Source: Mikania micrantha (lineage: Eukaryota; Streptophyta; Magnoliopsida; Asterales; Asteraceae). From it: a DNA stretch of 64,000 nt. The stretch covers positions 16,244,963 to 16,308,962 of the forward strand of contig CM018687.1 in assembly GCA_009363875.1 (NCBI GenBank), given 5' to 3'. A model generated the notes under the pieces. That model searched no databases and had not been told where the DNA came from. It was given only the letters and a program-made list of their open reading frames with translations. Made by a program: the position numbers and the translations under genes. Every line of letters starts with the position of its first letter. Within the stretch, counting starts at the first letter, position 1. Below, piece by piece: positions 1 through 11,397 of this stretch.

Positions 1-946
1 GATATGTAAATGTTTGTTTAAATATGTATAATATTTTATGTAACCACCTTAAATTCCGCTGCAATAGTAATGAAATTATGATTTAAGGACTATGGGTTTG
101 ATGGTTACCAACCGAGGGAACTCCCGGGACATGGGGCCTCTCATACATAAAATTACACACTACGGAGCGAAAAAACTATGGGAGGCCCCCTCGACCCTAG
201 CTATCCTTTGTCATTGTTTATAAGTAAATATTTAAGTAATAAAACAATGATATAATTTTTTAACACTTTATTACAGGTTTTTTTTTCTAAAGCACTTTAT
301 TAAAAAACTGTTTTAAAAATGTTAATTTTTACCAAAATCTAAGCTGCTTAAGTTGAATAAAGAAATATTAAATAAGAAGTTATGAAAATTTATAAAACAT
401 AAAACAATATCTTAAGAAAAAATAATGTTGAAATTATGCATGATTAAAAAATTTAGATAACAAAAAAATAATATCATTGTTTACTTTTGTTTTTTAAAAA
501 GTTATTATTTAGTTGTTTTTGAAAAAACAAACGTCTGTTTTTATAAAATGTATCATTGTAATAACTTTGACTATTATTTATTTTCAGAATTATAAAAAAA
601 AATTATAATTTTTATTTTAATAGTTATTTTTAATTTTATGTACATAATATGCTTTTTACTGTCACGGATAAATTTTGTCGCTGCCCTTTTGCAATATTTT
701 GATACAATCGAGAGGACTAAGAAAATAGTTTTGAACGTTAGAAGTTATAATATTTCAAATATACACCTACAATAAATTAATTTACAATAAAACCCAATAT
801 CAATTAACACATTACCCAATTACTTATAAATCATTTTAAAAACATAAAAACTAAACTCGAAATGTTAGTATGCATAATTTAATACTAATCATTGATTGCA
901 ATCAAAATTTTCTATTTCTCCATCAAAACTTCTCATTTATGCATGT
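1..946. other. AT-rich intergenic DNA, no gene seen
   Basis: Very AT-rich sequence with many A and T runs. I see no long reading frame, no recognisable protein motif and no clear terminal repeats. It may be decayed transposon sequence. Confidence 0.5.
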
Positions 947-2572
947 CACACCCCCACCTCTCGTCACCTAAGATGATGTCATTCGTCATTCTGAGAAGGT
1001 TGCGGAAGCATAGTGGTGACGTCTCAGAGATGAGGTGTGACTTACTTGATCCGGTATCACAACACACAGATTAACTTAAAGTAAATACATTACATGGTTT
1101 CGTCATTACAAACAATATTATAATTTACAACTAAGTTTATTACACAACTGACTTATTTAATTACAAGTATATTAAGTGCATCCTCACCCGATGGCCACTG
1201 TCTTCCTGCAAAAGTTTTAAGTTTAAAAACGTCAGCACAAAGCTGGTGAGATTGTAAAGTTCATGTTTAACAATATGATATGCAATACAAGTTCTCACAA
1301 TGTTCAGTTCAAGATAACCATGGGACCCGTATATAGTTCCTTTCGGACGTTCTGTTCTTGTTCTATAAAGATACTACCCGTCGGTAAATATCTTGGTGCA
1401 TCATTATCTTAATGTCTATCACTACATTAAGAAGTTCTGGAAACAGATAACAAACATTTACACCAAGGGGAGTTGCAAGCTCCCGGCAAATGGGTTGTCA
1501 GCCGATAGTACTATCATTGTTTTCTGTTCGGCCCCACACAGGTTCACTAGATACAGTTCGGAAATGAGGACTTATAACTTCTGTGATAGGGTTCTGTTCT
1601 ACAGGCAAAATCCCATGAAATCCACAAGTTCTCAACAAATCACATAGATAACAGTGACACATATCATATAGTTATGAAAAGTTTCACAGTGCTACCCCGA
1701 TGTCTATAAAGGATTAAAAAGAAAAGGGGTTGTACGAAACTCACCTGATAACTCAGAAGTAGCAGAATTTCACACAACTAATAGTAATAGAGTGATTCTG
1801 CATTTATTTATGTTTTAACTTACTGATTAGATCTTTCTGAACGTCCAATGTCAAAAACATTGTCTTAACAGTCATCAAACTGAGGTTAAGAAATTAATTA
1901 GTTATTTTAATGTTATATCATACAATTTATGATAATGTAGGAACCTATACTAATTCAGGTTCCTAATACGAGCTTGATGACACACTTGATTAATCAGAAT
2001 AATTTCATATTAACCAAATAGTTAATGTTGTTAATTATAATGCTAAAACAGTTTCTAGATAGTTTAATAGCTTATGAATGATCAATCCTTGTTATTGATT
2101 ACCCAAATATCATTAAATATCACAATGTAGCATTAAAATAGGTTTAATAACCATGTTTTAACATACTAATGTGACTGTTATCATAAACATCAGATAATCG
2201 TTCCAATGAGTATGTTAATGATTGTGATTAATTTGAAACACTTGGATTTAACCTTGCATTTCAAAGATTCACCAAACTAATCACCTACATTGTCGTAATC
2301 AAATGGTTTAAACCATTATAATCATGGGTATGATTTCATGCAAACCAGGCATTACAACAGATCAAAACAAGGATTTACCTGTTAACACATCGTGTTCTTC
2401 GTTTATAATCAATCCTAGCCATCATCTAGGCAATAATCAACAATCCTAACTATCTCATTACGTTCAAAAACAAGATCCAATCAATCAAAATCAAGCTAGA
2501 AGGTTAAAAGGAACCGTTACCTAATCAGACGGATTTCTGACTTCAAAACAACGATCAGAACTTGTAAACATT
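947..2572. repeat. degenerate repeat, left part (interrupted by Sirevirus-like element 1)
   Basis: The stretch begins GTCACACC, has a 'TTGCGGAAGC' block near 1000 and an 'AACTCACCTGAT' block near 1740, and contains no coding region. The same order of landmarks recurs at 18447-20420: GTCACACC, TTGCGGAAGC, a GACATTACAA-like block, then AACTCACTTGAT. DNA just right of element 1 (15497-15900) has CGTACCGCC motifs that recur near 20330. I infer two copies of one old non-coding repeat, possibly an LTR, the first split by the element 1 insertion. Identity is low by eye and the family is not identified. Confidence 0.35.
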
Positions 2573-2741
2573 TGTAGATGCACTTAATGTCCCTAGTTCT
2601 ATTTTGTAACATTCATCATGTAAAATTCAAATTATATTAATGGAAGTTGTCTTTCTATATTGTTCTTAATGTTTAATATTGATTATATGATTGTGTTATT
2701 GGTTGATTTGATTTATTATATATTTGAGTATGAGTATTGCT

Positions 2742-2908
2742 CATTCGGCCGAATGACTCTAGAGTATGAAGTCATTCGCCGAATGAGAATAGAATATGTC
2801 TATATTCAGCGAATGAGTCATTCGCCGAATGACTCATTCGACTGAATTACCTATTCGGCAGAAGTCATTCGCCGAATGAGTTATTTCGGCCTCTCATTCT
2901 GCCGAATG
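2742..2908. repeat. palindrome array in 5' LTR of element 1
   Basis: Several copies of the near-palindrome CATTCG(G)CCGAATG, with degenerate forms such as CATTCTGCCGAATG, spaced irregularly just upstream of the TATA box. In this array the odd central base is mostly in the GCCG orientation. Similar arrays occur in the leader, upstream of the internal TATA box and in the 3' LTR. Confidence 0.85.
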
Positions 2909-2917
2909 TCAGCTGCC

Positions 2918-2925
2918 TATATATA
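2918..2925 (+). promoter_or_regulatory. LTR TATA box, element 1
   Basis: TATATATA immediately after the palindrome array. The aligned position in the 3' LTR is 15219-15226, and element 2 has TATAAATA at the equivalent place. It is the probable core promoter of the genomic RNA. Confidence 0.65.
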
Positions 2926-3213
2926 CAAGTTCAAAATCATTTCAACCCTAACTTCTGAGAACCCTCATTCTTCTCTGTGTGCTCCAGTGTCAAACCCCTG
3001 AAGATTTGAGAGTTTCTTGCTGTCCAAGTTCGATTCATAGCTCGTGGTGTTCGATTCTCATTCAAACGTTCATCTCTTACCTTCGAATCACCACGGTTGC
3101 TGTTGGTTTCGATTGGAAAACCCTGGAATAGGATTCCGCACTATTCCAGAGGCTGTAGAGCAGATATCTATTGGAACCGGGTTGTTTCCGTGCTCCAAAT
3201 TGGTCCTACAAAG

Positions 3214-3225
3214 TGGTATCAGAGC
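3214..3225 (+). other. primer binding site (initiator tRNA-Met)
   Basis: TGGTATCAGAGC, three bases after the LTR end. It is complementary to the 3' end of plant initiator tRNA-Met and is the standard copia minus-strand primer site. The identical motif is at 25619-25630 in element 2. Confidence 0.9.
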
Positions 3226-3483
3226 TTTGGCTCTTGATTCTGCTCGATTTCCAATCCAAATCATCATATCTTTGATTTTTCATTCGAGATCTGCAAAAAC
3301 CCTAAGCTTTTTGTCCTTAAAGTTACTGTTTCATTGCTAATCCGTGGATTTTTGTGGTGGTTTTGTCAAAACGTTTGTCCTAATTTGTTCTCCATCATCT
3401 CATGATGTTCTGTACCAAATTTGGTACTTAGAACTGGTCTAAATCTCAAGTTATCACGATTTTTGTTGCAAAAACCCTCAGAT

Positions 3484-3763
3484 TGGCCGAATGTCAATGG
3501 CGGCCGAATAATGGCGGCCGAATAGTTTTAGCCGAATAAGCCTCATTCGCCGAATAGCCACATTCGACTGTCTCATTCGGCGAATAGCCCTCATTCGATC
3601 TCTCATTCGCCGAATAGCCCTCATTCGATCAGTCATTCGGCGAATAGCTTCATTAGGTCAACTCATTTGCCGAATAGGTTCATTCTCTCTTCTCATTCGT
3701 TAGTTCTATCACATTCGGCCCCCGACATTCGCCCTAAGGATCTTCATTCGGCTATCATTCTGC
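3484..3763. repeat. palindrome array in gag leader of element 1
   Basis: This lies between the primer binding site and the gag ATG (3803). CATTCGCCGAATAG and CATTCGGCGAATAG alternate with CATTCGATC-type half sites. The unit differs slightly from the LTR form (GAATAG instead of GAATGA), so it appears to have been amplified separately. There is no coding in 3211-3802. Confidence 0.8.
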
Positions 3764-3802
3764 AAATTTTTCTAAGTGTTGAATCTTGTCATTTCTGATT
3801 AA

Positions 3803-6061
3803 ATGGAAGATTTAGCACTGATGTCGAACCAGAATCATCGTATTCAGACTTTGCTACTGACTGAGACTAAGACTGGAAATTCTAATAAAGCTCCAAAGTT
3901 GTTATCCTTAGACGATTATCCACACTGGAAGTATCGGTTTGAGATTCATATCAATGGAGTGGATACAAACTTATGGATGATGATCGAGGGAGGTTATCTG
4001 AGACCTCTGAATGAAGATGGAACTCCTATGCTAGTCACACGGATGACTGAGCCTCAGAGGAAGCTGTATGATTATGAGAAGAAAGCTTATGCTATTATAT
4101 CCCAGTCCATTGCCACTGATATTTTCCATCAGTTCAGACAGTTTACCTCTGCAAAGCTACTGTGGGATGCACTACAACAAAGATATGAGGGTAATGATGC
4201 TTTGAAGAGTATCAAGTCAAAGGCATTGAGAAAGGAATTCAATAGCTTCATGTATGTAGGAAATGAGTCACTGGATGAGCTGATTGCTAGATTTTATCAT
4301 CTTTTGAGTGAGTTATTCAATCATGAAGTCAAGACAACTACTCAGGAAAAGATCCAGTGTTTGGCAGATGCTCTACCTCCAAAGTGGGAGTCATTTTTGA
4401 TGGTACTAAAGCAGAATCAGATGCTGACACATATGGACATAAATGATTTCATCCAGAAGCTGAAAGAACAAGAGATAGAGAACAAGTGGAAAGCAAAAAG
4501 AGTTGCTCAAGTTCAAGATCCTTCCTTGTACTATTCTACTCCCACAGTTGAGAAATCATCTTCACATGCTCCATTGAAGACAACTTTTGTTTCTCAGACA
4601 TCTGATTCTCCATCTTCTGCTCAGATTCATTTTAATCAGTCATCTTCTTCAACCAGCACTCAAAAGGAACATCATCAACCTGCTGCCAGTCTGAAAACAG
4701 ATAATTTTGACAAAGTTACTGTGGAGATTGCTAAGGAACATATGGGTCTTTTATCTACACTTGTCAGCTCATACGATGGTTTAGTAGCTGGTCAGATTGG
4801 CAATCCTTATCTGACTAATGATGATTATTCTCAAATAGATCCAGATGATATGGAGAGGATTGATATTATGTGGGCTTTGGCAAGTGCTGTTCGAAGAGCA
4901 AAAGAGTTTGTAAAGAGAACGGGAAAAGACATCAATCTTAACAAAGAATCCAAGTTTGGTTTTGATATGGCTTCTGTGACTTGTTATAATTGTGGAGAAA
5001 AGGGTCACTTTGCTAGACAATGCAAGCAACCAAAGAAGACTGGAAACAAGAATCCGTTTCAACATCAGAAGTTCACTACATCAAATCCAGAAAGGAGATT
5101 AGTTCCCATCGATTCTCCTACTCAGGCTGGATCTTCTACTTCTGCAAGCAAAGCCTTAATGGTACAACAAGATGAAGGAGTAAACTGGGACTTCAGATTC
5201 AATGCAGATCAAGGAGAACAAGACAAAGCTTGTGTTGCTGAAATTCAAAAGGTTGAAGATTACAGTGAGGAAAACACTTTGCAAGAAACAAAGATTAATG
5301 ATACTGAAGCATCAAGTTCAGAGTCTGATAACATGACTGATTCAGACACTCAGGAATCTGATGCTGAAATTGAAGACTCTTCTACTCAGTTTGCGTTGAT
5401 GGTTAACTCTTCTGCTTAATCAGAGTCCGAGCAGGTATATATTGATTGTTCATCTTCACATTCAGAGTGTTTTAATTGTGTTGACCTAAAGAGTAAGGTC
5501 CTTGCTTATCAGAAACATAATAGTGATTTGATGAACGATCTCGACTTGTGCATTGAGGCTAACAAAATTCTAAAATCTAATGAAAAAGATTTTCAAGCTA
5601 AAATTGATCTTTTAAATAGACAATTGCATGAAGCCGAGATCGCAGTACTGAATAAGCAAGATGCTATCACTTCTTATCTCAATACCATCAATGAGATTAA
5701 GAAGAAGTTAGCAATAGTCGAGTGTGACTATGAGACCTTGGGACAAAAGCTCAAGAGCTATGAGAGCTCATCTTACATTATTGAGCACATGATCAGTAGG
5801 AGTACTGATCAACAGGGAAAGGGAAAAGTTAGCTATCAAAATTGTCCTCCACCTATCCTCAACACCTTTGTTAATACACCAAATGACAAAGATGTTAAGG
5901 ATTTTCAAGTCACTACTCCATTAGTAATAGATCCAACTGGACTATTTATTAATAAGGATTCCTCAAAATCTGAGAAATCTAGTGTGGATGGACTTGTTGA
6001 GGATTGGGTCTCAGATTCTGAGGATGAATCAGATGATTCATATGTCTCTAATCAGAACCAA
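3803..6061 (+). pseudogene. gag: gag of element 1 (stop codon and 3' deletion)
   Basis: Copia gag capsid-like region (roughly residues 30-240: LDDYPHWKYRFE, a YDYEKKAYA block, a LWDALQQRYEG block) followed by one CCHC zinc knuckle, CYNCGEKGHFARQC, at residues about 394-407 (nt 4982-5023). A TAA at 5417-5419 interrupts the frame after 538 codons. The same frame reopens and runs to 6100 with a heptad-like, probably coiled segment (about 5528-5800) and an acidic stretch. Comparison with element 2 shows that sequence present there at about 28480-29250 is missing here at about 6056-6062. That sequence includes a second zinc knuckle and the protease active site. The start ATG at 3803 matches the equivalent ATG of element 2 (26209). 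Confidence 0.85.
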
Positions 6062-9000
6062 TGTGAATGCAGTTCGCGGTGGATATGTAGCTTTTGCTAG
6101 TGACAAAGGCGGGTTTATAACAGGAGAGGGAATTCTGACAAATGCGCAAGTTTCATTTGATAAAGTCAGATATGTCAAGCAATTGGAAAATAATCTTCTT
6201 TCAGTGTCACAGATCTGTGACAAGGAGTATAAAGTCTTATTTGATGATTCCAAATGCTATATTCTTAAGCAAGGTGTGAAAATTCCTGAAGATTGGATTT
6301 TGATGTCTGCCCCCAGGAAGCAAGACTTGTACGTACTCAATATGGCCACAGCTTCAACTACATCCTCCACAGCTTCATTTTTTATGTCAAAGGCAACAGA
6401 AAAAGATTCAATTCTTTGGCATAAGAGGATGGGTCATTTGAGTCTACGCAAGATGAACCACTTGGTACACAACAATCTGGTTGAAGGGGTCTGTCTGAAG
6501 AATTTCAAGCTGTCTGATGTCTGTGTATCTTGCAAGAAAGGCAAGCAAGTCAAGCAGTCTCACAAACTGAAAAAGTTTCATTCAATCAATGTTCCTCTTG
6601 AGCTTCTCCATATGGATCTATTCGGTCCTGTAAATCGCAAAAGTATCGCTGGAGATCAATACTGTCTTGTCATCACTGATGAGTATTCCATACATTCTTG
6701 GGTTTTCTTTTTAAAGGAGAAATCTGAAACGTTTGAGTGCATTCAAGTGTTGGTTACCAAACTTGAATCACTTTATAAGCTCAAGATTCGTCAGCTTCGG
6801 ACAGATAATGGAACGGAGTTCAAAAATCACAACATGGAGAATTTTTGTAATGCACGGGGGATTGTGCAACAGTTTAGTGCTCCATATGTTCCTCAAATGA
6901 ACGATGTTGCTGAACGTAAAAACAGGACATTGATTGAGGCTGCTAGGACCATGCTTGCTGATTCCTCACTTCCGGTTCAGTTCTGGAATGAAGCTGTAGC
7001 AAACGCTTGCTATACATTGAACCGGGTTCTCATTGTGAAAAGACATGGGAAGACTTGCTTTGAACTGCTCCATAACAGAAAACCAAATCTTAAGTATCTT
7101 GAACCATTTGGTGCACCATGCACGATGCTTAAGAAACACGAGCAGGGCAAGTTCAATGAAAAGGTGGAAGAAGGGTACTTTCTTGGGTACAGCACTCCAA
7201 ATAAAAGAGTTTACAACACATCAACACATAATGTGGAGGAGTGGTACCATGTTGATGTTCAGAAATATTCTATGCCCCCACCTGGAAAAGGCCCAGATTG
7301 GATGTTTGATTATTCTGGTCTTTTTGATTCTTTCAACATGCCTCCCATGTATTCATATGAAGATGTTGCAGTTCAGATGCTATATGATGTACAAAATGCA
7401 CCTGAAGAACCAAAGCAACCTTCATCTGTTTCAACTCCTACAGCACAGACAAATGATGACAGCTCAGACACAGACGACAACTTAGTTCCTCCAGTTGCCC
7501 CTGATCCTGCTGTTGACCATCTTGTACCAGGACTTGAGGATTTGAATCTGAATAATCTTGATCCACAGGTTGAAGTTCCCGCTCATCCTGTTGGACGAAT
7601 TAATCGGATTCATCCTAAAGAAAATATTATTAGAAGTCCTTTGGATGGGGTCAAGACAAGAAATCAGCTTTCGTCAGGAGGACTTGCAGACATTCTGGAC
7701 TTTGCAGATGTAAGCTTTTGTGCTCATTCCTGCTTTATCTCCCAAGTTGAGCCACGTAGAGTCACTGAAGCTTTAAAAGAAGAATCTTGGGTGGATGCCA
7801 TGCAAGAATAACTCTTGCAATTCAAAAGGTTAGGTGTTTGGCAATTGGTAGATAAACCCAAAGGTGCAAAAGTGATTGGTACTAGATGGGTTATTCGGTG
7901 TAAGAAAGATGATCACGGGATCATAGTGCGAAACAAAGCACGTCTGGTTGTTCAGGGATTCAGACAGATCGAAGGTTTGGACTATAATGAAGTATTTGCA
8001 CCCGTTGCTCGACTTGAAGCCATTCGTATCTTCTTGGCTTATGCATCCTTCAAAAGGTTCAAAGTTTATCAGATGGATGTAAAAAGTGCATTTCTTCATG
8101 GTGTGATAAATGAAACAGTGTATGTAAGTCAACCTCCCGGGTTTGAGGATCCATTGCATAGAGACCAAGTCTACAAGCTAGACAAAGCCTTATATGGATT
8201 GCATCAAGCGCCGCGAGCCTGGTATGAAACATTGTCTACTCACCTTCTGAACAACGGGTTCAGAAGAGGTGTCATTGACTGTACACTGTTCATTCGAGAA
8301 AAGGATCGTGAATTACTCTTGGTGCAAGTATATGTGGATGACATCATTTTCGGTTCAACAAATGATGATCTGTGCAAAGATTTTGAAAAGGTTATGAAAG
8401 AGAAGTTCGAAATGAGCTCAATGGGAGAGATGAAATTTTTTCTAGGATTACAAGTAGATCAGTCTGAGGCAGGAATCTTCATTCATCAAACCAAATATGT
8501 TGGGGATATACTGAGCCGGTTCAGTATGTCTGATGCAAAGCCTGCTGGTACCCCACTGGCTGTATATCACGGGGTTACTCCAGATGAAAAGGGGGAGTTA
8601 ATTGATGCTACTTTGTACCGAGGAATGATTGGGTCTCTTATGTATCTTACTGCTTCTCGGCCAGACATCATGTTCGCCACATGCTTGTGTGCACGGTATC
8701 AATCAAAACCAAGAGTCTCCCATCTCATTGCTGTCAAGAGGATTATGCGTTATCTGAAGGGTACACCGGATCTTGGTTTATGGTACCCTAATGATGATAA
8801 CTTTGAGCTTACTGCATACAGTGACTCTGATTATGGTGGCTGCAAAAGAGACTTCAAGTCAACATCTGCGGGATGTCAGTTCTTTGGAAACCGATTAGTT
8901 ACCTGGCAGTGCAAGAAGCAGACGTCGGTGTCTACTTCAACTTGTGAAGCTGGATACATTGCTGCTGCTAGTTGCTGTTCTCAAATCATCTGGATACAAC

Positions 9001-9305
9001 AGCAACTCAGGGACTATGGGTTACATTTTTCTAACACTCCTATATATGTTGATAATACTGCTGCCATAGCTGTTACTAAGAATCCTGTTCAGCACTTCAA
9101 AACAAAACACATCGACATTAAATATCACTTCATACGTGATTGTTTTGAAAAGAAATTAATCGATGTTGTTAAGATTCACACCGATCACCAGAAAGCCGAT
9201 CTTTTCACAAAAGCTTTTGATAAACCCAGATTCTTATATCTGCTATCGGCTAATGGTGTTTTCCAAAAGGATGAAGTCCTACCTTCATCTAAATCTAACA
9301 AATGA
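6062..9305 (+). pseudogene. pol: pol of element 1: integrase, reverse transcriptase, RNase H (protease motif deleted)
   Basis: The pol frame is entered directly at the deletion junction with a VNAVRGGYVAFA block; the upstream aspartic-protease motif is absent. Integrase follows: a zinc-binding region from WHKRMGHL to CVSCKKGK (about 6417-6545), then a core with D (LLHMDLFGP), D (RTDNGTEF) and E (VAERKNR). The conserved QNG before VAER reads MND. Reverse transcriptase includes QMDVKSAFLHG and an intact YVDD at 8331-8342. RNase H has YSDSDYGG and a CEAGYIAAA block where element 2 has CEAEYIAAA. A TAA at 7809-7811 interrupts the frame between integrase and reverse transcriptase; the terminal TGA is at 9303-9305. 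The upstream part of the open frame from 5982 is only gag read in another frame. Confidence 0.9.
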
Positions 9306-9412
9306 TCATCGTCATTCTTAGATAATTTTTGTTTCGTCTATTTTACTTTATTTCAGTTTTCTTGTCTAGTTTCTTTTCTTAAACTCAAAAAGATTTTCTG
9401 TTTTAGGTTTTT

Positions 9413-9421
9413 AGGGGGAGA
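9413..9421 (+). other. internal polypurine tract, element 1
   Basis: AGGGGGAGA about 110 bp after the pol stop, inside the context TTTTAGGTTTTTAGGGGGAGA, which is identical in element 2 (32586-32594). Extra polypurine tracts away from the LTR are described for Sireviruses. The tract next to the 3' LTR is AAGGGGGAG at 14863-14871. Confidence 0.6.
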
Positions 9422-9764
9422 TAGTTGTTAATTGAAAACCAAAAACATTTGAAAAATTCAAAAATCCAAAAACAATTGAAAAGGTTAAAATTGAGATGGT
9501 CTTTCTTTGAAAAAGTGACGCATTAATCTATCATGATATAGAAGCTGAATTGAATGTGTAAGCTGAACACACAAGAAAATTGTGATGTGATGTACTGATA
9601 GGCCAACTCTACAAATGAATAAACAGCTTGTGATAACTTAGAAAGTCTGATTTATGGAATCTGTTTTATAACACCACTTATGTGAGAAATAGTTTTTGAC
9701 TCAAATCAAGCATACACCGGTCATCATGGAATCAAATGAGGCTTCAATTAAAGAAAAACAAAAA

Positions 9765-9850
9765 CAAGCTGGTATTAAGCTTGAAGAAAAAGTAAAAACA
9801 AGCTGGTATTAAGCTTGAAGAAAAATAAATGCAAGCTGGTATTAAGCTTT
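9765..9850 (+). repeat. 33-34 bp tandem repeat, three copies
   Basis: CAAGCTGGTATTAAGCTT starts at 9765, 9799 and 9832, the copies separated by A-rich linkers. Element 2 has a single equivalent unit near 33031, so this is an element 1-specific expansion. Confidence 0.8.
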
Positions 9851-9871
9851 TGAAATACTTGAACAAATTAA

Positions 9872-9936
9872 GTTCGATTCCATACACGTGCCATATTGCT
9901 GGGACGAACCTAGCTGAAGCCGTCCATTTGGATAGA
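9872..9936 (+). other. conserved post-pol block with GGACG/CGTCC inverted repeat
   Basis: The block runs from TTCGATTCCATACACGTGCC to CCGTCCATTTGGATAGA and includes GGGACG and CGTCCA separated by 14 bases, which could form a small stem-loop. It is single in element 1 and triplicated in element 2 (32936-33210). Its function is unknown. Confidence 0.5.
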
Positions 9937-10473
9937 GCAAAAAAATACAAAAAGATAATAAATTTGAAATCTTATTGAATTTATGATGACTGGTATTAAG
10001 TTATGCAGAAATGAGTTATAAACTGATTTTGATCGTTAATGGTGAAATGAAATGGGGAACTCGATCAGAAAACATGAGTGATCATAAAGTTTGTTTAGTA
10101 GTTGTGTATTGTATGGTTTAAAACTGGATAAACATATCAGTAATCGTATCATAATACAATTGTGTTTGAGGTGAAACATTCAATGAAGCTAATGTGATGT
10201 GATTAGATGCATGTGTTACTTTATCAGTAGATGTCTCACAAAAACATGTGCTTATTTGTCTTTAGTTACTAGTTGTACAGTTGTAATTTCTGTTTCAGAA
10301 AAATACAAAAAGATTTTCTATATTCAATTTTAGTTTAGATGATCATTTGTAGAATCAGATGTCTGTCACATCTGAATCCTGAACCAACCAGACATATCTT
10401 CATAAAATATCAAAATTTTGATGTTCAAAATGTTAAATATTGAAAAAGTGTGTGTTTTGGATGTTAAAATATC

Positions 10474-10717
10474 TCATTCGCCCGAATGAGGTGTGAATTT
10501 CATTCATTCGGCCGAATGATCTCATTCTGCGAATGAGTCATTCGATCGAATCAATCAGAATAAGTAAATCTCATTCGGCGAATGAAGTGTGTCGAATGTC
10601 TCATTCGACATTCACATTCGGCGATTGAGAGATGACGAATGTCTCATTCATAAATCACATTCGGCGAATGTGTTTGAGTTTCAACCGACTTTTCGCCTGT
10701 CTCATTCGGCGAATGAA
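10474..10717. repeat. internal palindrome array upstream of accessory ORF, element 1
   Basis: A cluster of CATTCGCCCGAATG, CATTCGGCCGAATG and mainly CATTCGGCGAATG units with degenerate half sites. It lies immediately upstream of a TATATAAA box. This is the same arrangement as palindromes followed by TATA in the LTR, but the odd central base here favours the GGCG orientation. Confidence 0.85.
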
Positions 10718-10723
10718 CAAGAC

Positions 10724-10731
10724 TATATAAA
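10724..10731 (+). promoter_or_regulatory. predicted internal promoter TATA box, element 1
   Basis: TATATAAA directly after the palindrome array. It is 160 bp upstream of a CAG|GTA splice-donor-like site and 674 bp upstream of the accessory ATG. Element 2 has TATATAAA at 33975-33982 with nearly the same spacing (163 bp to the donor). Conservation between two diverged copies supports a real promoter; transcription is untested. Confidence 0.5.
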
Positions 10732-10883
10732 CAGTCTATCGGCCGAAAGAGCTCATTCGACCAAATACTCTTTCGCCGTAACTGTGTGCCCCTTTCGCCC
10801 GAACACCATCTTTGCTCATTCGTTCTTTTTCTAGTGATTCATCTTCGCCCAGCCACTGATAATCTTTCTTGTCATTATTTCAG

Positions 10884-11396
10884 GTACTTGGGGAACAAAT
10901 ATCGTCAATTTTCAGCCATGAAATCATCGATTTCCGAACCTCTGTTAGGATTTTAGGATTTACAGATTCGCCCCTAAAATAAATGGTCAAAAAGAACTTA
11001 AAACGAACTTTGACATGTTTTAAACTTGTTAGTCGGTCGTTTCTGAGAGTGAAGATACAAGTTTTATGAACTGATTTGATCTTCTGATAAATAAGGGTTT
11101 GAATTTCAAATTTCAGCCGAATGACGCCATTCGGCGAATGTCTCATTCGGCGAATGATTCTCATTCGACGAATGTCTCATTCGTTGAAGCTCACTCGGCG
11201 AATGACACTCATTTGACGAATGTCTTAGTTGATGAAGCTCATTCGGTGAATGACTCATTTGGCAAATGTGTTCATTCGCCAAAATTGACTTTCATTCGGC
11301 TAATCTGCCTGAACTGTTTCTAAGTTCAAATTTTTATCTGATCCAATCTTTTCAAGTTATCTGAATGGTTCTAACATGTTCTAATATGTTTTTCAG
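10884..11396 (+). other. predicted 5'UTR intron of the accessory ORF, element 1
   Basis: Donor ATTTCAG|GTACTT (GT at 10884-10885); acceptor TGTTTTTCAG (AG at 11395-11396) one base before the ATG at 11398. The 513-nt interval has no coding and holds the second palindrome cluster. Element 2 has the same two sites (34138-34624, 487 nt). A short exon could also be joined from an upstream LTR-derived donor. This is inference from the sequence only. Confidence 0.5.
11116..11302. repeat. palindrome array inside predicted intron, element 1
   Basis: Repeated CATTCGGCGAATGTCTCATTCGGCGAATG units with degenerating copies (CATTCGACGAATG, CACTCGGCGAATG, CATTTGACGAATG). It is positioned between the predicted donor and the accessory ATG, as the leader array is between the primer site and the gag ATG. 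Confidence 0.8.
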
Positions 11397-11397
11397 A

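Larger units (their letters stand above)
2573..3210 (+). repeat. 5' LTR of element 1
   Basis: 638 bp, starting TGTAGATGCA and ending GGTCCTACA directly before the primer binding site. It matches the 3' LTR at 14874-15496 except for about 10 substitutions and 15 bp (around 3017-3031) missing from the 3' copy. It contains an array of CATTCGCCGAATG-type palindromes (about 2742-2908) followed by a TATATATA box at 2918-2925. Confidence 0.9.
9306..10473 (+). other. non-coding spacer downstream of pol, element 1
   Basis: Non-coding sequence between pol and the internal palindrome array. It contains an internal purine tract (9413-9421), a three-copy tandem repeat (9765-9850) and a GGACG...CGTCC block (9872-9936). 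Element 2 has a homologous spacer (32492-33768) with a different pattern of internal duplication. Confidence 0.75.

Noticed and set aside
5982..6061. Start of the open frame at 5982 as the true pol start
   Set aside because: This part is gag sequence read in another frame; pol is entered only at the deletion junction.
11365..11397. Upstream ATG at 11365 for the accessory ORF
   Set aside because: Element 2 has no equivalent, and the bases lie in the predicted intron before the acceptor.
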